A stretch of DNA of 64,000 nt, taken from contig SUXZ01000001.1 of the NCBI GenBank assembly GCA_015060685.1, positions 1 to 64,000 of the forward strand. Direction: 5' to 3'. The translations under genes were made by a program, and so were the position numbers. Each line of letters starts with the position of its first letter. The stretch's first letter is position 1. The notes below the pieces were generated by a model. That model made no database searches. It was given only the letters and a program-made list of their open reading frames with translations, and had not been told where the DNA came from. The stretch is from Mediterranea massiliensis. Lineage in GTDB: Bacteria; Bacteroidota; Bacteroidia; Bacteroidales; Bacteroidaceae. Below are positions 56,347 through 64,000 of the stretch, in pieces.

Positions 56347-57270
56347 ATGAAAGTTTTAGTTGCAACAGACAAGCCATTTGCTAAAGTAGCGGTAGATGGT
56401 ATTCGTAAAGAAATAGAAGCAGCCGGTTATGAACTGGTGTTGCTCGAAAAATATGGCGAAAAAGCCAACTTGTTGGAAGCTGTAAAAGATGCCAACGCAA
56501 TAATCATTCGTAGCGACATCATCGATGCCGAAGTGTTGGAAGCCGCTAAAGAACTGAAAATTGTTGTTCGTGCCGGTGCCGGTTTCGACAATGTAGATTT
56601 GGAAGCAGCAACTGCACACAACGTATGCGTAATGAATACACCGGGCCAAAACTCGAATGCCGTAGCCGAATTGGCACTTGGCATGATGGTAATGGCCGTT
56701 CGTAACATGTATAACGGAACATCGGGTACTGAACTGAAAGGTAAGAAGTTGGGTATCCATGCTTACGGAAACGTAGGCCGTAACGTAGCACGCATTGCTC
56801 GCGGTTTTGGCATGGAAATCTATGCTTACGATGCATTCTGTCCTAAGGAAGTGATTGAAGCCGATGGCGCAAAAGCAGTTGACTCGGCCGAAGAACTTTA
56901 CGAAACATGTGATGTGATTTCGCTTCACATTCCTGCAACAGCCGAAACAAAGAACTCTATCAACCGTGCATTGGTAAACCGTATGCCTAAGGGTGGCTTG
57001 CTGGTTAATACAGCCCGCAAGGAAGTTATCAACGAAGCCGAATTGATAGAGTTGATGGAAGAACGTGCCGACTTGAAGTACGTTACCGACATCATGCCTG
57101 CGGCTAACGATACATTCTCAAGCAAGTTCCCGAATCGCTATTTCTCAACTCCTAAGAAGATGGGTGCTCAGACTGCTGAGGCAAATATCAATGCAGGTAT
57201 TGCTGCTGCCCAACAAATCGTAGGATTCTTGAAAGATGGTTGCGAACGTTTCAGAGTAAATAAGAAGTAA
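56347..57270 (+). CDS. serA: D-3-phosphoglycerate dehydrogenase, short type IIIK
   Basis: Oxidises 3-phosphoglycerate, the first step of serine synthesis. At 307 residues it lacks the C-terminal ACT/ASB regulatory domains of the long forms. The Rossmann loop is HAYGNVGRNVARIA, and the Arg/Glu catalytic relay lies around NTARKEVI and VTDIMP. Where most family members have TPH, this protein reads TPKKMGAQTAEA with Lys270. That substitution defines the type IIIK enzymes (Entamoeba and Bacteroidales), in which lysine replaces the catalytic histidine. No feedback by serine is expected without an ACT domain. Confidence 0.93.
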   Translation: MKVLVATDKPFAKVAVDGIRKEIEAAGYELVLLEKYGEKANLLEAVKDANAIIIRSDIIDAEVLEAAKELKIVVRAGAGFDNVDLEAATAHNVCVMNTPGQNSNAVAELALGMMVMAVRNMYNGTSGTELKGKKLGIHAYGNVGRNVARIARGFGMEIYAYDAFCPKEVIEADGAKAVDSAEELYETCDVISLHIPATAETKNSINRALVNRMPKGGLLVNTARKEVINEAELIELMEERADLKYVTDIMPAANDTFSSKFPNRYFSTPKKMGAQTAEANINAGIAAAQQIVGFLKDGCERFRVNKK

Positions 57271-57274
57271 AACT

Positions 57275-58522
57275 ATGGCAATAATCAAACCATTTAAAGG
57301 CATTCGCCCGCCACAAGCATTGGTAGAAGAAGTTGCATCTCGTCCATACGATGTGCTCAATTCGGAAGAAGCCCGTGCCGAAGCCGAAGGTAATGAAAAG
57401 TCGTTGTATCACATTATCAAGCCGGAAATAGATTTTCCAGTAGGTACCGACGAACACGACCCTCGTGTGTATGAAAAGGCTGCTCAAAACTTCCAAATGT
57501 TCCAAGATAAAGGCTGGTTGGTGCAAGACGAAAAAGAGAACTACTACATCTATGCCCAAACAATGAACGGTAAAACCCAATTTGGCTTGGTAGTAGGTGC
57601 TTATGTGCCCGATTATATGAACGGCACCATCAAGAAGCACGAACTTACTCGTCGCGACAAGGAAGAAGACCGCATGAAGCATGTGCGTGTAAACAACGCC
57701 AATATCGAACCGGTATTCTTTGCCTATCCAGATAATCGTACACTCGATGCTTTGATTGCCCGTTATACGGCTCAAACTCCCGTTTACGATTTCATTGCTC
57801 CTGGCGATGGATTCGGACATACCTTCTGGATTATCGACAAGCAAGAAGATATTGACATCATCACTAAGGAATTTGCCAAGATGCCGGCTCTTTACATTGC
57901 CGACGGTCATCATCGTAGTGCCGCAGCAGCATTGGTCGGAGCTGAAAAAGCCAAGCAAAATCCTAATCATAAAGGTGACGAAGAATATAACTACTTCATG
58001 GCGGTATGTTTCCCGGCAGGTCAGTTGACCATTATCGACTACAACCGTGTAGTTAAAGATTTGAATGGCCTCTCTGCTGAAGAGTTCCTGGCTGCAGTAT
58101 CAAAGAACTTTGATGTAGAAGAGAAGGGCGCTGAAATCTATAAGCCAAATGCCTTGCACAACTTCTCCCTATATTTGGAAGGCAAGTGGTATAGCTTGAC
58201 AGCAAAGCCTGGTACCTATAACGATAGCGATCCTATTGGAGTACTTGATGTTACTATCTCTTCTAATCTAATCCTCGACGAAATACTTGGAATCAAAGAT
58301 TTGCGTTCAGACAAACGCATCGACTTTGTTGGTGGTATCCGCGGATTGGGTGAATTGAAGAAGCGTGTTGATAGTGGCGAAATGAAAGTTGCCCTGGCTC
58401 TTTATCCCGTAAGCATGAAGCAACTGATGGATATTGCCGATACTGGTAACATCATGCCTCCAAAGACTACATGGTTCGAACCCAAACTACGTTCTGGTTT
58501 GGTTATCCATAAATTGGATTAA
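57275..58522 (+). CDS. DUF1015 family protein
   Basis: A 415-residue protein of unknown function. It starts with IKPFKGIRPPQALVEEVASR and PYDVLNSEEA, and has the conserved ADGHHRSAAAA block in the middle and GIRGLGELKKRVDSGEM near the end, all typical of DUF1015. It begins four bases after serA. This gene often accompanies serine-synthesis genes in related genomes (memory), suggesting a role in serine or phosphohydroxypyruvate metabolism, but the reaction is not known to me. Confidence 0.88.
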   Translation: MAIIKPFKGIRPPQALVEEVASRPYDVLNSEEARAEAEGNEKSLYHIIKPEIDFPVGTDEHDPRVYEKAAQNFQMFQDKGWLVQDEKENYYIYAQTMNGKTQFGLVVGAYVPDYMNGTIKKHELTRRDKEEDRMKHVRVNNANIEPVFFAYPDNRTLDALIARYTAQTPVYDFIAPGDGFGHTFWIIDKQEDIDIITKEFAKMPALYIADGHHRSAAAALVGAEKAKQNPNHKGDEEYNYFMAVCFPAGQLTIIDYNRVVKDLNGLSAEEFLAAVSKNFDVEEKGAEIYKPNALHNFSLYLEGKWYSLTAKPGTYNDSDPIGVLDVTISSNLILDEILGIKDLRSDKRIDFVGGIRGLGELKKRVDSGEMKVALALYPVSMKQLMDIADTGNIMPPKTTWFEPKLRSGLVIHKLD

Positions 58523-58548
58523 GCAGTTTAATTCACATAATAATAAAA

Positions 58549-58580
58549 AATGTCGCCTTCTTTCGAGGGCGACATTTTTG
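58549..58580. terminator. Bidirectional terminator after DUF1015 gene
   Basis: AAAATGTCGCC pairs with GGCGACATTTT across a ten-base loop, flanked by A and T runs. It also ends the converging peptidase gene. Confidence 0.8.
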
Positions 58581-58598
58581 TTTATGGTAGTTCGGTAA

Positions 58599-60731
58599 TT
58601 AGTCTTTCAACCACTTATCCAACCAATTAAAGAATGTACGTTGCCATAGAATACCGTTTTGTGGTTTCAATACCCAGTGATTTTCATCCGGGAAGATGAG
58701 TAATTCGGCTGGTACTCCTCTCATGATGGCGGCATCGAAAGCGGCCATAGCTTGGTTGGCTAAGATTCTGTAATCTTTCTCTCCGTGGATGCAGAGGATA
58801 GGTGTATCCCATTTGTCAACAAAGCGGTGTGGCGAGTTGGCAAAGGTGCGTTGCGCTATCTTGTTATCCTTTTCCCAATAGGCGCCACCCATATCCCAGT
58901 TGGCAAACCATTTCTCCTCGGTTTCCAGGTATTGCATCTCCATGTTGAAGATACCGTCGTGCGAGATAAATGCCTTGAAGCGTTTGTCGTGATGTCCGGC
59001 TATCCAATATACAGAGAAACCGCCGAAACTTGCGCCTACGCAACCCAAACGTTCTTCATCGACGAAAGGCTCTTTTGCCATTTCATCAATTGCGGTGAAG
59101 TAATCCTTCATGCATTGGCCGCCATAATCTCCGCTGATGGCTTCGTTCCATTCAATGCCGAATCCTGGCAAACCACGGCGGTTGGGTGCAACGATGATAT
59201 AGTCGTTAGCGGCCATGATTTGGAAATTCCAACGGTAACTCCAGAATTGGCTTACAGGGCTTTGTGGGCCTCCTTCGCAGAAGAGCAGGGTGGGATATTT
59301 CTTGTTGGGGTCGAATTGTGGAGGATAGATTACCCATGTCAGCATCTGCTTGCCATCGGTTGTTTTCATCCAACGTGCCTCAACGTTACCAATCTCCAAT
59401 TGGTCGTAAATATGCTTGTTTTCGGTGGTAAGTTGTTCTACCTGCTTACCATCCATGCTTACGGCATAGATGTCATCGGGGTAGCTCATTGAGTGACGCT
59501 TGGCAATCAACTTGTCGCCACAGAAGTCAATAGAGGCGTAATCATACACGCCATCAGTAAGTTTGGTTACTTTGTTATTCGCCTCCATATCTATATGGTA
59601 GATGTGCTCTTCGCCATGCCATACGCCAAGGAAGTAGAAGGATTTTGAATCTTTTCCCCACTTGAATTCGTCTACGTTCGACTTGAAATCGTCGCTCACA
59701 AACATTTTTTCACCGGTTTCTCGATTCATTACGCATAAACGGTTCCAATCGCTTTCATAACCATCGCGAGCCATGCTTTGCCATGCTATGTATTTGCCGT
59801 CGGGAGAGTATTGGGGATTGGTGTCATAGCCGGCCATTTCTACTTGAGTGGCTTTTGCATCCTGTTTACAGAGGTTGACAAATCCTCCCTTGGCCAAATC
59901 GTATTCATAGATATCCGAGTCGGTAGAGATGGCGTATGCCAAACCTGTTTTCATGCGACAGGTGAAGGCAATCTTATCTCCTTCGGGGCTCCATGCCAAT
60001 TGCTCAATGCCACCAAAAGGTTTCATCGGGCTTTCGTAGGGCAATCCTTCCAATAAATCCTTTACATTGCTCAAACCATTTTCGTCAATGTCGGCAACAA
60101 AGGGGTGTGGAGCAGTAGTTGTCCACTCGTCCCAATGCTTGTACATCAAGTCGTTTACCACGATACCGCTACTTTGGGGCAAGTCGGGATACTTGTCGGC
60201 TGTACTTTTTATTGTTTTTACTTGTGAGATGAAAAGTATTTTCTTTTCGTCGGGCGAGAATGCAAATCCTTCAATATCGCCTTCATAGTTGGTCAGCTGC
60301 TTTTTGTTGCTACCATCGGTATTCATTGTCCATACTTGCATGGAACCACCTTCGCTGCTCAAGTATGCCAATTGCTTGCCTCCGTTTATCCATGTTGGTT
60401 CTCCTTCGTAGGCGCTGTTGCGTGTAAGTTGTTGCTGGTTGCTACCATCAGCGTTCATCACAAACAATTCGCTATTGCTTTTATTTTCCGGTACGCTATA
60501 ATAGCTTACCGTATAGGCTATTTGCTTTTCATCGGGCGAAACGGTTACCGAACCGATTCTTCCCATTGCCCAAAGAGCTTCGGGTGTCATTCGTTTTCCC
60601 TCGATGGTGATGTCCGATTTCCCAATCACCGGTTTCTGTCCATCGCCATTTGTTGGGCCACTACAAGCGGCCAGTGTCATTGTTGCTGACATAAGTAGTA
60701 AAGTTGCAGATTTCATAGTTCGTTTGTTCAT
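58599..60731 (-). CDS. S9 family prolyl oligopeptidase-like lipoprotein
   Basis: A 710-residue serine peptidase of the DPP4/acylaminoacyl-peptidase group. The signal ends with a lipobox LAAC (Cys23), so it is an envelope lipoprotein. An N-terminal beta-propeller (about 50-430) has repeated SPDEKQIAY-like blades. The alpha/beta-hydrolase domain carries Ser568 in GASFGGF, Asp653 in HGEKDYR and His685 in DENHW. All triad residues are present, so it should be active, probably releasing dipeptides from peptides. It has its own promoter. Confidence 0.92.
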   Translation of the reverse strand: MNKRTMKSATLLLMSATMTLAACSGPTNGDGQKPVIGKSDITIEGKRMTPEALWAMGRIGSVTVSPDEKQIAYTVSYYSVPENKSNSELFVMNADGSNQQQLTRNSAYEGEPTWINGGKQLAYLSSEGGSMQVWTMNTDGSNKKQLTNYEGDIEGFAFSPDEKKILFISQVKTIKSTADKYPDLPQSSGIVVNDLMYKHWDEWTTTAPHPFVADIDENGLSNVKDLLEGLPYESPMKPFGGIEQLAWSPEGDKIAFTCRMKTGLAYAISTDSDIYEYDLAKGGFVNLCKQDAKATQVEMAGYDTNPQYSPDGKYIAWQSMARDGYESDWNRLCVMNRETGEKMFVSDDFKSNVDEFKWGKDSKSFYFLGVWHGEEHIYHIDMEANNKVTKLTDGVYDYASIDFCGDKLIAKRHSMSYPDDIYAVSMDGKQVEQLTTENKHIYDQLEIGNVEARWMKTTDGKQMLTWVIYPPQFDPNKKYPTLLFCEGGPQSPVSQFWSYRWNFQIMAANDYIIVAPNRRGLPGFGIEWNEAISGDYGGQCMKDYFTAIDEMAKEPFVDEERLGCVGASFGGFSVYWIAGHHDKRFKAFISHDGIFNMEMQYLETEEKWFANWDMGGAYWEKDNKIAQRTFANSPHRFVDKWDTPILCIHGEKDYRILANQAMAAFDAAIMRGVPAELLIFPDENHWVLKPQNGILWQRTFFNWLDKWLKD

Positions 60732-60749
60732 TATTCATTTTCTGAAAAG

Positions 60750-60780
60750 CAAAAATACACAATAATTGTGTTGTTGCAAA
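60750..60780 (-). promoter_or_regulatory. Promoter of the S9 peptidase gene
   Basis: On the minus strand TTTG (60777-60780), 19 bases and TATTTTTG (60750-60757), 18 bases before the start codon: an exact fit to the consensus. Confidence 0.7.
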
Positions 60781-60826
60781 ATAGTGTGCATAATTAATGC
60801 TGAAAGGATTGCGTTTTTGCCACAAC

Positions 60827-60913
60827 TATGGCACTCTCTTGCCATAGGCTTGGCACTGTACTGCCACTGCGATGGCAGAGTAGTGCCAAGGCTGAAAAAA
60901 AGTTTGGCACACG
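60827..60913. repeat. Quasi-repeat tract with a strong hairpin
   Basis: TGGCACT units recur several times. The core forms a hairpin in which CTTGGCACT pairs with AGTGCCAAG and CTGCCA with TGGCAG. This is the only content of the peptidase-MATE gap besides the peptidase promoter. Confidence 0.65.
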
Positions 60914-60933
60914 TGGAGTACTTCTGGATGGGG

Positions 60934-62259
60934 TTAGATGCGTTTTTTGCGCCAGTTACCTTTGCGGATGTAAAGATAGGAAAGGATGAAGATGCCGCTG
61001 GCATATACAACTTCGGCCGTCCAACAGAAGGCTACATCCATGCGAAGGATTAGGATGACGTAGGTGATGTAGCTGACGTAGAAGACGAGGGCAACCATTT
61101 CCAGGAGAAAGGCCTTCTGGGTGTTTCCCGTACCGGATATGGAGGAGAAGAATACATGTCCGGGTACTTGGAAAAGGAAAGAGAAACACATCACCCACAA
61201 TGAAGGGACAGATGCCGTTATCAACTCGGGCATGTCGGTATATACGCTTAAAGTGAATCGCGGAAAGAGTGAGAACAACAAGGCTATGGGCAATACAAAC
61301 AGATAGCCGATGCGCAGGTGGCGCAGGATGGTGGGCTGAACTTCGTCGGGGCGTCCGGCACCAATCAGGTTGCTTACAAGCGAACCGCAAGTCGATGCAA
61401 AGGCGGTCATCATCATAAACAGAATGCCCGATACGGCACGCACCAGGTTGGTGACGGCCAATGCCCGTTCGCCCAAATGCTCGATGTATAGGAAGAACAG
61501 AAACCAGGTGGAGAAGGAGATGATATTCTGTATCATTGTCCAGATGGAGACGTTGAACATGCGTTTCAATACATCGGGTCGTAGGCGTGGTATGCGGTTT
61601 AGGGCATACTTTTCCAAGTCGATGTGGCTACGGGTATAGATGATGAAGAACAGGAGCGATACCAATTCGGCCAACGACGAACCGATAGCCGCACCGGCAA
61701 TACCCAACGCGGGACAACCGAATTTTCCGAAAATCAGGATGTAGTTGAACACTACGTTGCTCAATACCATCACCACCGAGTTCAATGTCAGTGTTTTGGT
61801 TTGGGTAGTACCCACAAAATAGGCGCGGAAGATGGTTGTGCAGAAGGCAAACAATCCGCCCAATACACGCCATTGAAGGTAGATGATGGAGGAGTTGTAG
61901 ATGGCTTCGGATGAAAGTATCTGCTTAAGAATCAGCGGCGAGATGAAATAGGATAATAGCAAGATGAATACGGCCAAAGCCAATTGAAAGTAGAGGCCTT
62001 GGTAGAAAAGCATGCCTATTTCCTTGTATTGTTTTTCTCCATTCCGTCGGGCAATCAATATTTGAGTACCGATGCTGAAGCCGAACGAGGCCATGAAGAA
62101 AATGGTATAGAAGATGGATGCAATGGCCGATGCACCAAGTTCCACTTCGCCTACACGCCCTAAGAATGCGGTGTCGGTCAGCCCGATGAGTTGCTCCATT
62201 AGCAAACTTATCAGGATGGGATAGGAGATGCGAAGTATGTCTTTGGTGCGATAGGTCAT
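60934..62259 (-). CDS. MATE family efflux transporter
   Basis: A 441-residue membrane protein with twelve predicted helices in two halves. It starts MTYRTKDILRISYPILISLL and has LIGLTDTAFLGRVGEVELGA-type motif (residues 24-43), typical of the NorM/DinF-like multidrug and toxic-compound exporters, which use Na+ or H+ gradients. Given the Na+-NQR in the same genome, sodium coupling is plausible but not shown. Substrate unknown. Confidence 0.9.
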   Translation of the reverse strand: MTYRTKDILRISYPILISLLMEQLIGLTDTAFLGRVGEVELGASAIASIFYTIFFMASFGFSIGTQILIARRNGEKQYKEIGMLFYQGLYFQLALAVFILLLSYFISPLILKQILSSEAIYNSSIIYLQWRVLGGLFAFCTTIFRAYFVGTTQTKTLTLNSVVMVLSNVVFNYILIFGKFGCPALGIAGAAIGSSLAELVSLLFFIIYTRSHIDLEKYALNRIPRLRPDVLKRMFNVSIWTMIQNIISFSTWFLFFLYIEHLGERALAVTNLVRAVSGILFMMMTAFASTCGSLVSNLIGAGRPDEVQPTILRHLRIGYLFVLPIALLFSLFPRFTLSVYTDMPELITASVPSLWVMCFSFLFQVPGHVFFSSISGTGNTQKAFLLEMVALVFYVSYITYVILILRMDVAFCWTAEVVYASGIFILSYLYIRKGNWRKKRI

Positions 62260-62295
62260 ACTAATTATGAATTTTGAATTATGAATATAAATTAA

Positions 62296-62331
62296 TGACG
62301 AATTGCGAACAATGTTATCCGCAATCCGTCA
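62296..62331 (-). terminator. Likely terminator of yidC
   Basis: TGACG and ATTGCG pair with CGCAAT and CGTCA (one mismatch) around a 12-base loop; on the minus strand a T/A-rich tail follows. Confidence 0.5.
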
Positions 62332-62351
62332 CTACTTATATAAATACGATT

Positions 62352-64000
62352 TTATCGTTTGTTCTTCATCTGTTGTTGTTGGCGCATCAGCTCTTCCTGT
62401 TGCTTTTGCATAGCCTCCAGGCGTGCGGCAAAACCGGTCTTCTTCATCATCTTTGGATCCTTACGATTGGCCTCCAATTGTGCCAATAGCTTGGCTTCGT
62501 TGGTTGTTTTGCGGAAGATGATGGTAGTAAGCACACTAATCAGCGTTGAAAGGAAGTAGTAGTAGTTCAAACCTGATGGATAGTCGTTCAATACGAAGAA
62601 GAACATCACCGGCATCAGGTAAGACATCCACTTCATAGCCGCCATTTGTGGGTTGGCACCATTGTCTTGTTGCTTCATCATGTACATGGTGTTCAGGATG
62701 TTGGTAGCGGTCATCAGCAAACAGAAGAGACTGATGTGGCTACCCAAGAATGGAATGCTGAAAGGCAAGTTGATGATGGCATCGTATGTGGAGAGGTCAT
62801 CTGCCCACAAGAAGCTTTGTTGACGAAGCTCGATGGCACTTGGCAAGAAGAAGAACAAGGCCATTACAACCGGCATCTGAATCAACATTGGCAAGCATCC
62901 GCCCATCGGGCTAACCCCGTAAAGGCTATAGAGTTGCATCACCTCTTGTTGCTTCTTCATGGCATCCTCTTGCTTAGGATATTTGGCGTTGATTTCGTCG
63001 ATTTTTGGTTTCAAAACGCGCATCTTGGCCGATGAAAGATAAGTCTTGCGGGTAGTCGGATAGATGACAAGCTTCACGATGACGGTCATCAGGAAGAGCA
63101 CTACACCCATGCTCAATCCCCAGCTGGTGAGCCAATCGAAGAGGTTGATGGTGAAGAACTGGTTGACCCAACGAATCAATGGCCATCCCAAGTATACAAT
63201 GCGTTGCAAATCCCAATCGTTTTCGCGGTCATTGTCAAGGGCGGTCAGTGTCTTGTAGTGGTTGGGGCCGAAGTAGAAATAGATGTTGGTAGGCTCGGCG
63301 CCGGTTGGGTCGAAAGCCGTATTCATCTCGGCCGAGTAGTCCTTGATGTATCCGCTTCCTTGTGCTTCCATCTTCGAAGCCAGCTTAGCCTTGTCCAATC
63401 CGGCATCACAAATCAGTACGGACGAGAAGAATTGGTTTTTGAAAGCTACCCAATTCAAGCGTTCATCGAGTGTCTTTTGTGCATCTTTCATGTTCGAAAG
63501 CTCGTCCACGTCATCATCCATAATCTTATAGGTAAGCTCGGCCAGACGGTTTTCGTAAGTATATCCGCGTTCAATTTGGCGTGCGCGTTGGCTCCACTCA
63601 ATGTCCACGGTGTGGTTGGTGGCGGCCAGTTTATTGCCCATGTTTACGGCTTGGATGGTGAAATCCACCAGGTAAGTGTCGGGGTGCATGGTGTAGCGGA
63701 AGTCGATGTAACTTGCGCTATCTGCAGCCAAACGCATCACCACGCTGCTATCGGTTTGCGCTACGGGTTGGAAATAGTAGTCGTTTGTCTGAATTGTCTC
63801 TTTCAGGTTGTAAAACAAGAAATTCATGTTCACATCCTTGCCGTTGAAGAGTTGTACAGGAGTTTTCTTGTCTTGCTCCATATACTCTTTCAGTACCGAT
63901 GAGTAGATACGTCCACCCTTGGTGCTGATGGTCAGGTCGGCCAAGTTATTGTGTATGGTGATAAGTTCGTCTTTTCCTTGTCTGGCATTGAAGAAGAGGG
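62352..64000 (-). CDS. yidC: Membrane protein insertase YidC, N-terminus outside window
   Basis: Inserts and folds inner-membrane proteins, alone or with SecYEG. The frame runs without a stop to the window edge, so the 5' end is missing; about 549 residues are visible of a family length near 620. A periplasmic beta-domain ([20 protein letters not shown] and similar, to about the middle) precedes the conserved membrane domain with [37 protein letters not shown] and [17 protein letters not shown]. The charged C-terminal tail ends QQMKNKR. Confidence 0.95.
   Translation of the reverse strand, partial: LFFNARQGKDELITIHNNLADLTISTKGGRIYSSVLKEYMEQDKKTPVQLFNGKDVNMNFLFYNLKETIQTNDYYFQPVAQTDSSVVMRLAADSASYIDFRYTMHPDTYLVDFTIQAVNMGNKLAATNHTVDIEWSQRARQIERGYTYENRLAELTYKIMDDDVDELSNMKDAQKTLDERLNWVAFKNQFFSSVLICDAGLDKAKLASKMEAQGSGYIKDYSAEMNTAFDPTGAEPTNIYFYFGPNHYKTLTALDNDRENDWDLQRIVYLGWPLIRWVNQFFTINLFDWLTSWGLSMGVVLFLMTVIVKLVIYPTTRKTYLSSAKMRVLKPKIDEINAKYPKQEDAMKKQQEVMQLYSLYGVSPMGGCLPMLIQMPVVMALFFFLPSAIELRQQSFLWADDLSTYDAIINLPFSIPFLGSHISLFCLLMTATNILNTMYMMKQQDNGANPQMAAMKWMSYLMPVMFFFVLNDYPSGLNYYYFLSTLISVLTTIIFRKTTNEAKLLAQLEANRKDPKMMKKTGFAARLEAMQKQQEELMRQQQQMKNKR

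Overview
The window looks like the chromosome of a Bacteroidales bacterium, most likely a Bacteroides, Phocaeicola or Prevotella relative. Upstream regions repeatedly carry the Bacteroidetes promoter pattern (TTTG, about 19 bases, TAnnTTTG). Shine-Dalgarno sites are mostly weak. The gene set is also typical of the order: Na+-NQR, a DapL-type aminotransferase, DUF4348 and fimbrillin-like lipoproteins, DUF3127, DUF4332 and a type IIIK 3-phosphoglycerate dehydrogenase. I see no transposase, integrase, phage or CRISPR genes.

Layout. 1-3053 (minus): N-terminal part of the glutamate synthase large subunit, then a DapL-like aminotransferase whose PLP lysine is replaced by arginine. 3330-14534 (plus): a tight operon of glutamine-dependent enzymes (PurF-like, CarA, CarB, GuaA, PyrG, GlmS). 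14535-17484: a gene-poor stretch with a BspA-like remnant, a small hypothetical gene, quasi-repeats, and a tRNA cluster (three identical tRNA-Gly(GCC), tRNA-Leu(GAG), tRNA-Leu(CAG)) interleaved with four roughly 100-nt units that begin with the exact 5' half of tRNA-Gly. A tRNA-Asp follows on the minus strand. 17485-24844: purU, hisHAF-hisIE, an FtsE-like ATPase, lysC, lysA and ferritin. 24908-28859: the divergent threonine-to-glycine pair kbl / threonine dehydrogenase, a DUF4348 lipoprotein and a PhnP-like hydrolase. 29031-38464: DUF3127 protein, then dnaN, a DEDDh exonuclease, coaBC, recN, rlmB, a pseudoprotease-TPR protein and ridA, with folC facing them.

38600-45226: a CapD-like sugar dehydratase, a membrane-free hybrid histidine kinase downstream of a GT2 glycosyltransferase, and a DUF4332 protein. 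45452-51279: the complete nqrABCDEF operon. 51516-53566: a heavily structured leader RNA with two mutually exclusive helices, a 40-residue microprotein and a fimbrillin-like lipoprotein with a DUF1566-like C-terminus. 53769-58522: a DEFD-box helicase, then serC, serA and a DUF1015 gene. 58599-64000 (minus): S9 peptidase lipoprotein, MATE transporter and yidC, cut by the window edge.

The dominant theme is nitrogen flow from glutamine (GOGAT, the amidotransferase operon, HisH) into pyrimidines, purines, amino sugars and histidine, alongside lysine/DAP, serine and threonine-glycine metabolism. The items most worth follow-up are the half-tRNA repeats, the switch-like leader upstream of the microprotein, and the intact DapL paralogue without its catalytic lysine.
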